From the NCBI GenBank assembly GCA_050249455.1, contig JBFWQM010000041.1:1-28115 (forward strand): 28,115 nucleotides of DNA. Direction: 5' to 3'. The translations under genes were made by a program, and so were the position numbers. This document shows positions 1 to 8,350 of the stretch, piece by piece. Each line of letters begins with the position of its first letter. The first letter of the stretch is position 1. The notes under the pieces are model-generated. The model was not told where the DNA came from and searched no databases. It was given only the letters and a program-made list of their open reading frames with translations. The stretch is from JBFWQM01 sp050249455. GTDB lineage: Bacteria; Pseudomonadota; Alphaproteobacteria; MPNO01; VGEU01.

Positions 1-42
1 GTCGACCAGCCGTTCGATTGCTTCGGGGGAGGGCGCGGGCAT
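1..42 (-). CDS. Start of an unidentified protein (partial, runs off the left edge)
   Basis: Only the first 14 codons are present (MPAPSPEAIERLVD). The ATG is preceded by a purine-rich AAAGGAA ribosome binding site about 7 bases upstream, and the gene starts 20 bases after the permease stop. It is therefore very likely the last visible member of the ABC transporter operon. Genes at this position in such operons often encode an enzyme acting on the imported substrate, but nothing here identifies it. Confidence 0.55.
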   Translation of the reverse strand, partial: MPAPSPEAIERLVD

Positions 43-62
43 GACGCGTTCCTTTCGCCGTG

Positions 63-914
63 TCAGAAGGTTTCGAGGCTGCGCTTGGGCAGATAATGCA
101 GCACCCAGCGCTCCAGCGCGATCACCGCGACATAGGCGATGATGCCGATCAGGGTCAGCATGATGATGGTGACGAACACCATCGGCGTGTTGGCCTGGCC
201 TTCGCCGAACACCAGCAGGTAGCCGAGCCCGGTGTTGCCGCCGACCAGCTCGCCCACCACGATGCCGATCACCGCGAGCGTCGAGCCGATGCGCAGGCCC
301 GAGAACAGCGGCGGCATCGAGGCGGGAAACTCGATGCGCCAGAACACCTGGCGGCGGTTGGCGGTGAAGGCGCGTGCCAGGTTGATCAGGTCGGGGTCCA
401 CCGTGCGCAGCGCGCCGAGCACGTTGACCATGACCGGGAAGAAAACGATCAGCACCGCCACCAGAACCTTGGGGTAGACGGTGTAGCCGAACCACATGAC
501 GAACAGCGGGGCGAACGCCACCTTCGGCGCGATCTGCAGCGCCAGGATGTAGGGCGACAGCATGAACTCCGCCGTCGGCGACATGCCGAGCGCGTAGCCG
601 ACCAGCATCCCGAGCAGCGCGCCGAGCACGAAGCCGACCATCACCTCCGCGCCGGTGATCGCGGAGTGGTACATCAGCTTGTCGACGACGAGCATGCGCA
701 GGAACTCGTCCCACACCATCGACGCCGGCGGGATGATGAACGGCGGGATGCCGAAGAGGCCCGGCCCCCACTCCCAGCCGGCCAGGAAGACGAACAGTAG
801 CGCGACGCTGCCGCCCATCCCGCCGCCGAGCCTGAGGCGCAGGCGGCGGCGCTGCGCCTCCGCGCGCGAGTCCGCGATCGGCACCGCCGGCGACGTCGCT
901 GTTGCGTCCATCAC
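63..914 (-). CDS. ABC transporter permease, NitT/TauT (SsuC/TauC) type
   Basis: This 283-residue inner-membrane protein has a polar, Arg-rich N-terminus (about residues 1-30) followed by roughly six hydrophobic segments. The cytoplasmic coupling loop that contacts the ATPase lies in the stretch containing INLARAF and IEFPASMPPLFSGLRIG, typical of the nitrate/sulfonate/taurine permease branch. Length and topology match the family. It follows the binding-protein gene by 50 bases and precedes a partial gene by 20 bases. The substrate cannot be told from the permease; family members import sulfonates, nitrate, pyrimidine precursors or aromatic acids. Confidence 0.9.
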   Translation of the reverse strand: MMDATATSPAVPIADSRAEAQRRRLRLRLGGGMGGSVALLFVFLAGWEWGPGLFGIPPFIIPPASMVWDEFLRMLVVDKLMYHSAITGAEVMVGFVLGALLGMLVGYALGMSPTAEFMLSPYILALQIAPKVAFAPLFVMWFGYTVYPKVLVAVLIVFFPVMVNVLGALRTVDPDLINLARAFTANRRQVFWRIEFPASMPPLFSGLRIGSTLAVIGIVVGELVGGNTGLGYLLVFGEGQANTPMVFVTIIMLTLIGIIAYVAVIALERWVLHYLPKRSLETF

Positions 915-964
915 ATCAGCCCCCTGGCCGCATCGGTTGACGGCGCTGGCCGTTCACCCGCCCC

Positions 965-1936
965 TCACATCACGAACTGGTTGGTGTAGAGCTGCTCGAC
1001 CGGCGTCTTCGACCGCACGATCCCCTGCTCCACGTAGAAGTCCTGCAGCTTGCCGAGCCGGGCGGCGTCGGTCTGGCCGAGCTTCGCCTGGCCGGGATAG
1101 ACGAGCTCTGCGTACTTGCCGAGGATGGTCGCCATTTCGGCCTCCTTGCCCTTGTGCTGCGGCACGGCGGCGACGTATTGCGCGGCGGCCGCCTTGGGGT
1201 CGGCCATGATCTCGGCGACCGCCTTCAACGTCGCCTGGACGAAGCCCTTGATCGCCGCCGGCCGCTTGGCGATCGTGTCGTCGGCGGCGATGATCGCCTG
1301 CGCCATCGACGGGAAGTACTGGCCGGACGGGTACCAGCGGATCGCGGTGCCGGCGCGCTCGGCCTCCACCGCCCACTCGGGCACCGCGGCCATCGCCTGG
1401 GCGCTGCCGGCGACGAACAGCTTCACCACGCCGGCCGGGCCGACCGCCTGCGCGTCCACGTCGTTCTTGGTGAGCCCGGCCGAGGCCAGCACGCCGAGCA
1501 GCGCGTAGTAGGTGGTGTCCTGGTACGCCATCACCGAGATCGTCTTGCCCTTGAGGTCGGCCGGCTTTGTGATGGTGGAATCGGCGCGGGCGATCAGCTG
1601 CATCAGCGAGCCGCCGCCGACCAGTGCCACCGCCTTCACCGGCACGCCGTTCGGGCGCACGATGATGGGCGTGTCGCCGATGCCGCCGCCGAGGTCGGCA
1701 TTGCCGGCGCCGACTTGCTTGGCAACGTCGGCGCCGCCCTTGCCGATGACGAACTCGACGTCGAGGCCGGCGGCCTTGTAGTAGCCCTTGTGCTGCGCCA
1801 GCACCCACGGGGCGAAGGCCGGCAGGAACTGCGGCGCCGGGAACAGGTAGGTCACCTTCTCCTGCGCCTGCGCCGCCGGCGCCGCCGTCAAGGTCGCTGC
1901 CACCAGGGCGCACACCGCGATCGAAATTCTTTTCAT
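965..1936 (-). CDS. ABC transporter periplasmic substrate-binding protein, NitT/TauT (SsuA/ThiY-like)
   Basis: This 323-residue protein starts with a clear Sec signal peptide (MKRIS, a hydrophobic core, then AAQAQE, with cleavage expected near residue 22). The mature protein has the two-lobed SsuA-like fold pattern, with KGYYKAAGLDVEF early and a LKGKTISVM segment in the middle. The ATG at 1936 was chosen because AGGGAGGT lies just upstream; an open frame continuing further upstream lies inside the ATPase gene and is a shadow. It would deliver a small, probably anionic, solute to the neighbouring permease. Residues in the binding cleft do not let me name the ligand. Confidence 0.9.
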   Translation of the reverse strand: MKRISIAVCALVAATLTAAPAAQAQEKVTYLFPAPQFLPAFAPWVLAQHKGYYKAAGLDVEFVIGKGGADVAKQVGAGNADLGGGIGDTPIIVRPNGVPVKAVALVGGGSLMQLIARADSTITKPADLKGKTISVMAYQDTTYYALLGVLASAGLTKNDVDAQAVGPAGVVKLFVAGSAQAMAAVPEWAVEAERAGTAIRWYPSGQYFPSMAQAIIAADDTIAKRPAAIKGFVQATLKAVAEIMADPKAAAAQYVAAVPQHKGKEAEMATILGKYAELVYPGQAKLGQTDAARLGKLQDFYVEQGIVRSKTPVEQLYTNQFVM

Positions 1937-1950
1937 TGAAACCTCCCTGT

Positions 1951-2715
1951 TCAGACGTCTGCGTGGACGACGTCGAGCAATGCCATGAGCCGCGCGACGT
2001 AGGCGCCGATCGCCTGGTCCTGCCGGCGCGCCATCGGGCGGTCGCGGTGGGGCAGGTCGACGACGATCTCCTCGATGATGCGGCCGGGCCGCCGGCTCAT
2101 CACCAGCACGCGGTCCGACAGCGCCACCGCCTCGACGAGGTCGTGGGTGATGAACAGCGCGGTCTTGCGGGTTTCCGCCAGCGTCTCTGCAAGGTCCTGC
2201 TGCAGCACCATCTTGGTCTGCGCGTCGAGCGCCGAGAACGGCTCGTCCAGCAGCAGCACCGACGGATCGACCGCCAGGGTGCGGGCCAGCGCCGCGCGCT
2301 GGCGCATGCCGCCGGACAACTGGTGCGGATACTTGTCGGCGAAGTCGGCCAGGCGCATCCGCCCCAGCAGGCCGGCCGACCGCTCGCGGCGGACGCCCGC
2401 GGGCGCGCGATGGATGTCGAGCCCGAACTCCACGTTCTCGCGGATCGTCCGCCACGGCAGCAGCAGGTCCTTCTGCAGCATGAACGCGACGTGGCGGTTC
2501 GGGCCGGTCACAGGCTCGCCGTCGACATGGGCGCTGCCGGCCGACGGCGGATAGAGCCCGGCGGTGATGTTGAGGAGCGTCGACTTGCCGCAGCCCGATG
2601 GGCCGATCAGCGACACCACCTCGCCGTCCCCGACCGAGAAGGTGACGTCCTCCACAGCGGTGACGCCGCCGCCGAAGCGGCGCGTGACGCCGCGGAACTC
2701 CAGCCGGGCCGGCAT
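1951..2715 (-). CDS. ABC transporter ATP-binding protein, NitT/TauT (SsuB/TauB) type
   Basis: This 254-residue ATPase has every ABC motif: Walker A GPSGCGKST at residues 38-46, signature LSGGMRQRAALAR, Walker B VLLLDEPFSALD and the switch His in ITHDLVEAV. It powers the permease encoded two genes downstream. The ATG at 2715 overlaps the stop of the upstream small gene by one base (TGATG), which suggests translational coupling. A TTG one codon earlier is possible but less likely. The binding-protein gene starts 14 bases after its stop. Confidence 0.92.
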   Translation of the reverse strand: MPARLEFRGVTRRFGGGVTAVEDVTFSVGDGEVVSLIGPSGCGKSTLLNITAGLYPPSAGSAHVDGEPVTGPNRHVAFMLQKDLLLPWRTIRENVEFGLDIHRAPAGVRRERSAGLLGRMRLADFADKYPHQLSGGMRQRAALARTLAVDPSVLLLDEPFSALDAQTKMVLQQDLAETLAETRKTALFITHDLVEAVALSDRVLVMSRRPGRIIEEIVVDLPHRDRPMARRQDQAIGAYVARLMALLDVVHADV

Positions 2716-2930
2716 CAAGCGCCCAGCCGCTTGATGACCGCCTGGAAGGAGTCGGGCGTCCAGGCCTTGCCGTCCGGCGTGCGCAGCCCGGCCGCGTTCA
2801 GGCCCGCGACGATGCCGTCAAGGTCGTGCGTTTCGGCCAGGATGTGTTCCAGCGCATCGGCCAGCGCGCGCTCGTAATCCGTCTGCGGCGCCGCCCGGGT
2901 CTGCCACGGGACGTTCCCTCGCGTCTCCAT
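2715..2930 (-). CDS. Small recombinase-like helix-turn-helix protein heading the ABC operon
   Basis: This is a 71-residue soluble protein. Its C-terminal half (GIVAGLNAAGLRTPDGKAW and the following SFQAVIKRL) resembles the DNA-contacting 'recombinase' domain that follows the catalytic domain in large serine recombinases. No catalytic domain is present, so it is not a recombinase. Similar small proteins are known beside NitT/TauT transporters. I chose the ATG at 2930 because GGAGG sits five bases upstream; the ATG at 2942 has no good ribosome site and falls inside a repeat. Its last base pair of codons overlaps the ATPase start. It may regulate this operon, but that is an inference. Confidence 0.65.
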   Translation of the reverse strand: METRGNVPWQTRAAPQTDYERALADALEHILAETHDLDGIVAGLNAAGLRTPDGKAWTPDSFQAVIKRLGA

Positions 2931-2939
2931 GGTCGCCTC

Positions 2940-2968
2940 CATTTCATTAGTAAAACGTCATTTCATTA
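2940..2968 (-). promoter_or_regulatory. Paired direct repeat (TAATGAAATG) just upstream of the ABC operon
   Basis: CATTTCATTA occurs at 2940-2949 and again at 2959-2968, 19 bases apart (nearly two helical turns), in a patch that is AT-rich against a very GC-rich background. It lies immediately before the small HTH gene. A weak -35/-10-like pair (TTGTGC, 17 bases, TTTACT on the minus strand) overlaps it. This looks like an operator or promoter for the transporter operon; which protein binds is unknown. Confidence 0.4.
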
Positions 2969-3065
2969 TTGGCACAATGTAAACCGTTCGATAGGCGGAC
3001 GTCAAGTCGCACGATTCATGGCGTCGCGGCGGGGACGGGCTGCTTCGCGGCGTCGCAGGCGCACA

Positions 3066-3081
3066 TTGCGGATCGCCGCAA
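3066..3081. promoter_or_regulatory. Inverted repeat TTGCGG-ATCG-CCGCAA upstream of hpnD
   Basis: Perfect 6-base arms with a 4-base spacer sit in the space between the divergent ABC operon and the hopanoid operon, about 120 bases before the chosen hpnD start. A -10-like TACTAT follows near 3096. It could be an operator for the hopanoid genes, but a short dyad in GC-rich DNA can arise by chance. Confidence 0.25.
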
Positions 3082-3203
3082 GTGTGGCATGGCTGCTACT
3101 ATCCCCCTGCAACTTCGGCAGAATCGCATGAAACTGATTGGCCGAAGCGGCGCGCCGCCATATTTTCCCAAGTTCCGCAAGCCGTTGGTCAACCGGATCC
3201 GCC

Positions 3204-4136
3204 GTGGCTGGAAAGATTCTCGACAGGGCCGATGATTTCGACGCTGCCGCGCCGGCGGCTGCGCTCGCGCCCGGCCTGTCCGATGCCGATGCCGAAGCAC
3301 ACGTCACCGCCGTCACCAAGGCTTCCGGGACGTCGTTCTACTGGGCCATGCGGATCCTGCCGCCGGAACGACGGCTGGCGATGTTCGCGATCTACGCCTT
3401 CTGCCGCGAGGTCGACGACATCGCCGACGACCCGGCGCCCGCGCGCGACAAGCGCGAGCGGCTGGACGCGTGGCGGGCGGAGATCGACCGCGTCTATGGC
3501 CTGCAGGCGGGTTCGCTCGCGCTGACGGCGCGGGCGCTGGCGCGGGCGGTGCGGGACTATGGCCTCGCGCGCGAGGACTTCCACGCCGTGATCGACGGCA
3601 TGGAGATGGACGTGAACACGTTCATCCGCGCGCCGTCGCTGGCGGAGCTGGAGACCTACTGCAACCGGGTCGCCGGGGCGGTCGGACTCCTGTCGATCCG
3701 GGTGTTCGGGGCGACCGAACCGCAGGCGCGCGATTTTGCGCTCGCGCTCGGCACCGCGCTGCAGCTGACCAACATCCTGCGCGATCTGCGCCAGGACGCG
3801 GAGATGGGCCGCCTCTATCTGCCGCGCGAGATGCTGGTCGCGCGCGGCATCGCGTCCGACAGTCCGGACGAGGTGCTGCGCCATCCGGCGCTGCCCGCGG
3901 TGTGCCGCGACGTGGCGGCCCTGGCACGCACCCGCTACCGGGAGGCGGACGCCGCGCGGGCGGCCTGCCGTCCCGAGCCGCTGCGTCCCGCGGTCGTGAT
4001 GATGAAGAACTACCAGCTCGTGCTGGAACGGCTCTGCCTCGGCGGATGGCGCGATCTCGACGCCCCGGTGCGCGTTTCGAAGCCGGCCAAGCTGTGGATC
4101 GCGTTCCGCTACGGCATCCTGCACGGCCTGGGATAG
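3204..4136 (+). CDS. hpnD: Presqualene diphosphate synthase HpnD
   Basis: The protein joins two farnesyl diphosphates into presqualene diphosphate, the first committed step to squalene in the HpnCDE route. It has the trans-isoprenyl synthase signatures: FCREVDDIADD at about residues 66-76 and a second Asp-rich segment ILRDLRQDAEMGRLYLP, both for Mg-diphosphate binding. The GTG at 3204 gives 310 residues, a little longer than usual, with a 30-residue polar N-terminal lead; a TTG at 3138 would add 22 more. The ribosome site is weak for both, so the start is uncertain. It is followed 87 bases later by the cyclase. HpnE is absent from the window. Confidence 0.88.
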   Translation: MAGKILDRADDFDAAAPAAALAPGLSDADAEAHVTAVTKASGTSFYWAMRILPPERRLAMFAIYAFCREVDDIADDPAPARDKRERLDAWRAEIDRVYGLQAGSLALTARALARAVRDYGLAREDFHAVIDGMEMDVNTFIRAPSLAELETYCNRVAGAVGLLSIRVFGATEPQARDFALALGTALQLTNILRDLRQDAEMGRLYLPREMLVARGIASDSPDEVLRHPALPAVCRDVAALARTRYREADAARAACRPEPLRPAVVMMKNYQLVLERLCLGGWRDLDAPVRVSKPAKLWIAFRYGILHGLG

Positions 4137-4223
4137 CCCCGATTGGCCGCCGTTGCGATTCCCCAAGCACCCTCCATATTTGCGTCGCGGCACGGCCGCC
4201 GCCTGAAGCGTTGAACTGAGGAC

Positions 4224-6221
4224 ATGGACATCTCGACGATCTCGCCTTCCGATCAGCCCGAGCCGCGCAGCGCCCCGGAGCCGCGCCGCGCGGGCGGCAC
4301 GACGCCGATCTCGGTCGGGCTCCTGGAGCGCACCATCGAGAGCGCGCGCGAATCGCTGAAGACGCAGCAGGCGGCCGACGGCCACTGGGTCTTCGAGCTG
4401 GAGGCGGACGCGACCATCCCCTCCGAGTACATCATGCTGGAGCACTTCATCGACGACATCGACCCGGTCGTCGAGGAGAAGCTCGCGCGCTACCTGCGCT
4501 CGATCCAGGGCGAGCATGGCGGCTGGCCGCTGTACCACCGCGGCGACTTCGACATCAGCGCAACGGTGAAGGCCTATCTCGCGCTCAAGCTGGTCGGCGA
4601 CGATGTCGATGCGCCGCACATGGCGCGCGCGCGCGAAGCGATCCTGGCGCGCGGCGGCGCGGCCAGGAGCAACGTCTTCACCCGGATCGGCCTCGCGCTG
4701 TTCGGCCAGGTGCCGTGGACCGCGGTGCCGGTGATGCCCATCGAGATGATGCTGCTGCCGCGCTGGTTCCCGTTCCACCTGACCAAGGTGTCGTACTGGA
4801 CGCGCTCGGTTCTGGTGCCGCTGCTGGTGCTGATGTCGAAGAAGCCCACCGCGCGCAACCCGCGCCGCGTCAGCGTCGCGGAGCTGTTCATCACGCCGCC
4901 GTTCGAGGAGCGGCACTACATGGTCAATCCGACCGGCCGGTGGCTGGGCGCGGCGTTCCTGCGGCTCGACCGGATCGTGCGCGCGGCGGAGCCCTACTTC
5001 CCGCCGCGACGGCGGCAGCGCGCGGTGGACAAGGCGATGGCGTTCGTGCGCGAGCGCCTGAATGGCGAGGACGGGCTGGGCGGCATCTTCCCCGCGATGG
5101 CCAATTCGGTCATGGCGTTCCAGACGCTCGGCGTGCCGCCCGATCATCCCGAGTATGCGATCGCCATGAAGGCGATCCGCAAGCTCGTGGTTGACCATGG
5201 CGACAGCGCGTACTGCCAGCCCTGCGTGTCGCCGATCTGGGACACCGGGCTCGCGCTGCACGCCCTCCTGGAGGCCGGCGAGAGCAACAATTCGCCCTGC
5301 GTCGCCGGCGCCGTCGATTGGCTGCTGAAGCGCCAGGTACTCGAGGTCAAGGGCGACTGGGCCGCGCGGCGACCGAACCTGCGGCCGGGCGGCTGGGCGT
5401 TCCAGTACTGGAATGACCACTACCCGGATACCGACGACACCGCCGCGGTGGCGATGGCGCTGCAGCGGACCGAGGACCCGCGCTGCAGGGAGGCGCTCGA
5501 CCGCGCGCTCGAATGGACGCTCGGGATGCAGAGCGAGAACGGCGGCTGGGGCGCCTTCGACGCCGACAATACCCACCACTACCTGAACCACATCCCGTTC
5601 GCCGACCACGGCGCCTTGCTGGACCCGCCGACCTCGGACGTGACGGCACGCTGCCTCGGCTTCCTGATGCAGATGGGGCTCGGCCGCGGCCACCCGGCAG
5701 TGGCGCGCGCGCTCGATTTCCTGAAGAAGGAGCAGGAAGCCGACGGATCCTGGTTCGGCCGCTGGGGCACCAACTACGTTTATGGCACCTGGTCGGTGCT
5801 GTCGGCGCTCAACGTCGCAGGCGAAGACCTGCAGGCGCCCTACATCCGCCGCGCGGTCGAATGGCTGAGGGCGCGCCAGCAGCCCGACGGCGGCTGGGGC
5901 GAGGATTGCGCCAGCTACTGGGCGGAGCACCGCGACGAGCCGCCGAGGAGCTCGACGCCGTCGCAGACCGCCTGGGCCCTGCTCGCCCTGATGGCGGCCG
6001 GCGAGGTGAAGAGCGAATCGGTCGCGCGCGGCGTGGATTACCTGCTGCGCGCGCCGCGCACCGGTGCCAAGTGGCACGAGGAGCTCTACAACGCGGTCGG
6101 CTTCCCGCGCGTGTTCTTCCTGCGCTACCACGGCTACAGCGCGTTCTTCCCGCTCTGGGCGCTCGCCCGCTACCGCAACCTGCGCGCCGGCAACCGCCTG
6201 ACCACCGCCCACGGCATTTGA
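4224..6221 (+). CDS. shc: Squalene-hopene cyclase
   Basis: This 665-residue monotopic membrane enzyme cyclises squalene to hopene/hopanol. The catalytic acid motif DTDD is at residues 402-405. Several QW-type repeats are visible, for example QQAADGHW near 48, QSENGGWG near 436, QEADGSW near 504 and QQPDGGWG near 552. Length is typical of bacterial cyclases. The ATG at 4224 has GAGGA three bases upstream of the final spacer. The stop overlaps the hpnG start (TTGA), so the two are probably translationally coupled. Also called hpnF in hopanoid loci. Confidence 0.97.
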   Translation: MDISTISPSDQPEPRSAPEPRRAGGTTPISVGLLERTIESARESLKTQQAADGHWVFELEADATIPSEYIMLEHFIDDIDPVVEEKLARYLRSIQGEHGGWPLYHRGDFDISATVKAYLALKLVGDDVDAPHMARAREAILARGGAARSNVFTRIGLALFGQVPWTAVPVMPIEMMLLPRWFPFHLTKVSYWTRSVLVPLLVLMSKKPTARNPRRVSVAELFITPPFEERHYMVNPTGRWLGAAFLRLDRIVRAAEPYFPPRRRQRAVDKAMAFVRERLNGEDGLGGIFPAMANSVMAFQTLGVPPDHPEYAIAMKAIRKLVVDHGDSAYCQPCVSPIWDTGLALHALLEAGESNNSPCVAGAVDWLLKRQVLEVKGDWAARRPNLRPGGWAFQYWNDHYPDTDDTAAVAMALQRTEDPRCREALDRALEWTLGMQSENGGWGAFDADNTHHYLNHIPFADHGALLDPPTSDVTARCLGFLMQMGLGRGHPAVARALDFLKKEQEADGSWFGRWGTNYVYGTWSVLSALNVAGEDLQAPYIRRAVEWLRARQQPDGGWGEDCASYWAEHRDEPPRSSTPSQTAWALLALMAAGEVKSESVARGVDYLLRAPRTGAKWHEELYNAVGFPRVFFLRYHGYSAFFPLWALARYRNLRAGNRLTTAHGI

Positions 6222-6892
6222 GCGCGGCGGCGACCGCGGCATCGGGCCCCATCGGCGTCGTCACCGGCCTGAAGGCCGAGGCCGCGGCTGTCCCGCAGCA
6301 TGCCGGCCTGCTGGTCGCCTGCCATGGGCCCGGCCCGGCGCGCGCCGCCAGCGCCGCAGCCGATCTCGTCGCCCGGAACGCGCGCGCCCTGCTCAGCTTC
6401 GGCGTCGCCGCCGGACTCGACCCGTCGCTCCGGCCCGGCACAATCGTGGTCGCAACCGCGGTCGTCACCGCCACGGGCCGCTTCGAGACCGACACCGCTT
6501 GGGCCGAGCGCATGCGGACGGCGGCAGCCGGCATCGCGCCCGTGCGCGGCGGAATCATTTACGGCAGCGAAACGATCCTCGCGGGTCCATCGGCAAAGCG
6601 TTCGTTGCACGAACGATACAATGCCGTGGCCGCCGACATGGAGAGCCATGCGGTCGCCGCCGCCGCCGCCGGGCTTCCCTTCCTCGCCGTCCGGGTCGTC
6701 CTCGACGCGGCCGACCAGGCGATCCCTGCGGCTGCGGCGGCCGGGATGGCGCCCGACGGCGGGACCCGGCCGGGCGCGGTCATCGCCGCCCTGCTGCAGC
6801 GACCGCAGGATCTGCCGGCGCTGATCGCGCTGGGCCGGGCCAATGCAAAGGCGATGCGCGTGCTTGCCGCACTCGCGGCGACGATCGCCTGA
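6218..6892 (+). CDS. hpnG: Hopanoid nucleosidase/phosphorylase HpnG
   Basis: This 224-residue protein belongs to the purine nucleoside phosphorylase/MTA nucleosidase fold. HpnG family members remove adenine from adenosylhopane to yield ribosylhopane. The opening PIGVVTGLKAEA, the ribose-binding DMES at residues 140-143 and the Asp-containing VLDAAD at 161-166 (catalytic position) are visible. The TTG start overlaps the cyclase TGA, and no better start exists before the conserved GVVTGLKAE segment. The gene ends just before a strong hairpin. Start codon is the only real doubt. Confidence 0.88.
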   Translation: MSAAATAASGPIGVVTGLKAEAAAVPQHAGLLVACHGPGPARAASAAADLVARNARALLSFGVAAGLDPSLRPGTIVVATAVVTATGRFETDTAWAERMRTAAAGIAPVRGGIIYGSETILAGPSAKRSLHERYNAVAADMESHAVAAAAAGLPFLAVRVVLDAADQAIPAAAAAGMAPDGGTRPGAVIAALLQRPQDLPALIALGRANAKAMRVLAALAATIA

Positions 6893-6907
6893 TCGGCAAC
6901 AAACGGA

Positions 6908-6932
6908 AAGGGCGGGCCACTGGCCCGCCCTT
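6908..6932. terminator. Bidirectional terminator hairpin between hpnG and hpnH
   Basis: AAGGGCGGGCC at 6908-6918 pairs perfectly with GGCCCGCCCTT at 6922-6932 around a 3-base ACT loop. It lies between the convergent stops of hpnG (6892) and hpnH (6959). There is no long T-run on either side, only TT and short A/T ends, but stem strength and position fit a shared terminator. Confidence 0.75.
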
Positions 6933-6958
6933 CGGAACGCCGGAATGGCGCGAAACGT

Positions 6959-8122
6959 CTATGCCGCGTTGCTCTTCTGCGCCGGCGTCTCCGCCGGGGC
7001 CTTGGCCACGGGCTTGTGGATCTCGGTCAGCGCGCCGGCGACCAGCTTGTCGAAGACGAACTGGGCCGGCCGCGCGCTGGCGAGCGGGATCTCGGGCACC
7101 ATGTCGCCCTCGGTCCGGATGCCCTTCATCATCAGGCGCACGGCCTTCAGCGGGTTGCGGACCATGTCCTTCACCGCCGTCGCCTCATAGCCGCAGTGGA
7201 CCATGCAGTCGGCGCACTTGGCGTAGTTGCCGGTGCCGTACTGGTCCCAGTCGGTGCCTTCCATCAATTCCTTGAACGTCGAGACATAGCCTTCGCCGAG
7301 CAGGTAGCACGGGCGCTGCCAGCCGAACACGTTGCGCGCCGGCATGCCCCACGGCGTGCAGCTGTACTGCTGGTTGCCGGCCAGGAAGTCGAGGAACAGC
7401 GGCGAGTTGGAGAACTCCCACTGCTTCCCCTTGCCGAGGCGGAAGATGTCGCGGAACAGGTTCTTGGTCTTCTGCCGGTTTAGGAAGTGCTGCTGGTCGG
7501 CCGCCCGCTCGTAGGCGTAGCCGGGCGAGGCGGTGATGCCGTCGACCTTGAGTTCCTTCGTCACGTAGGTGAAGAAGCCGGCCATCCGCTCCGGGTCGGA
7601 CCCGTCGAACAGCGTGCAGTTGACGTTGACCCGGAAGCCCTTCGCCTTGGCCGCCTTGATCGCGCTGACGGCGCGGTCGTAGACGCCCTTCTGGCACACC
7701 GCCTTGTCATGGTGCTCGCGGTCGCCGTCGAGATGGACCGAGAAGGTCAAATACGGGCTCGGCTTGAAGAGATCGAGCTTCTTCTCCAGCAGCAGCGCGT
7801 TGGTGCACAGGCTGACGAACTTCTTGCGCGCGATGATGCCTTCGACGATCTGGCCGATCTCCTTGTGCAGGAGCGGCTCTCCGCCGGGGATGGCGACCAT
7901 CGGGGCGCCGCACTCATCGACCGCGTCGAGGCACTCCTTCACCGACAGGCGCTTGTTCAGGATCGCGTCCGGGTAGTCGATCTTGCCGCAGCCGGCGCAC
8001 GCCAGGTTGCAGCGGAACAGCGGCTCCAGCATCAGCACCAGCGGGTAGCGCTCGACCCCGCGCAACCGCTTGCCGAGCACATAGGCGCCCACACGAATCT
8101 GCTGGATCAGAGGTATTCCCAC
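6959..8122 (-). CDS. hpnH: Adenosylhopane synthase HpnH (radical SAM)
   Basis: HpnH uses a radical SAM mechanism to join an adenosyl group to hopene, giving adenosylhopane, the parent of all extended hopanoids. The cluster-binding motif CNLACAGC supplies C38, C42 and C45. The surrounding PLVLMLEPLFR, GKIDYPDAILNKRLSV and AIPGGEPLLHKE segments are characteristic of HpnH. A C-terminal Cys-rich segment (CADCMVHCGYE) is also typical. I chose the GTG at 8122 (387 residues) because it matches the usual IPLIQQIRVGAYV beginning and has AAGGGAAGA upstream. The gene is convergent with hpnG and needs no other partner in the window besides HpnG. Confidence 0.95.
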   Translation of the reverse strand: MGIPLIQQIRVGAYVLGKRLRGVERYPLVLMLEPLFRCNLACAGCGKIDYPDAILNKRLSVKECLDAVDECGAPMVAIPGGEPLLHKEIGQIVEGIIARKKFVSLCTNALLLEKKLDLFKPSPYLTFSVHLDGDREHHDKAVCQKGVYDRAVSAIKAAKAKGFRVNVNCTLFDGSDPERMAGFFTYVTKELKVDGITASPGYAYERAADQQHFLNRQKTKNLFRDIFRLGKGKQWEFSNSPLFLDFLAGNQQYSCTPWGMPARNVFGWQRPCYLLGEGYVSTFKELMEGTDWDQYGTGNYAKCADCMVHCGYEATAVKDMVRNPLKAVRLMMKGIRTEGDMVPEIPLASARPAQFVFDKLVAGALTEIHKPVAKAPAETPAQKSNAA

Positions 8123-8350
8123 AGAACTCTTCCCTTCCGGCGCGATGGCGTAACCATCGGCAAACAAACGCCTTTTGGACCAGGGTGCCGCAACTGCACC
8201 CTGCCCCACCGGGCGCGGGCCACCGCGCGCGCCCGCCAGGCTGTGCCGAGATAAGCCCCCGCCTACGCTCAGCCGGCTCTTTTAAGCCAATGAGGCCCTA
8301 GCTAATACGACTCGATGGGCCGAACAACGCCGCGGCCGCGGTTTTCCGGC
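8123..8350. other. Intergenic region upstream of hpnH
   Basis: No gene seen. It should hold the hpnH promoter on the minus strand unless hpnH is read through from the nucleotidyltransferase behind it. An AT-richer patch with an AGCCGGCT dyad lies near 8273-8320, and a GC-only palindrome GCCGCGGCCGCGG is at 8329-8341 just beyond the stop of the nucleotidyltransferase gene. I could not place a convincing promoter. Confidence 0.4.

Noticed and set aside
2967..2983. Sigma-54 promoter (TTGGCAC element) upstream of hpnD
   Set aside because: The -24-like TGGCAC is present but no TTGC occurs at the -12 position.
3128..3235. A 35-codon ATG frame overlapping the hpnD start, a possible leader peptide
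   Set aside because: There is no ribosome site and no regulatory pattern such as a codon run; it probably reflects chance in the 5' region.
3189..6242. A 1017-codon open frame on the minus strand opposite hpnD and the cyclase
   Set aside because: It is a mirror of GC-rich codon use: rich in Arg, His, Ala and Gly, with no recognisable domain, while the plus strand encodes two clear enzymes across the same bases.
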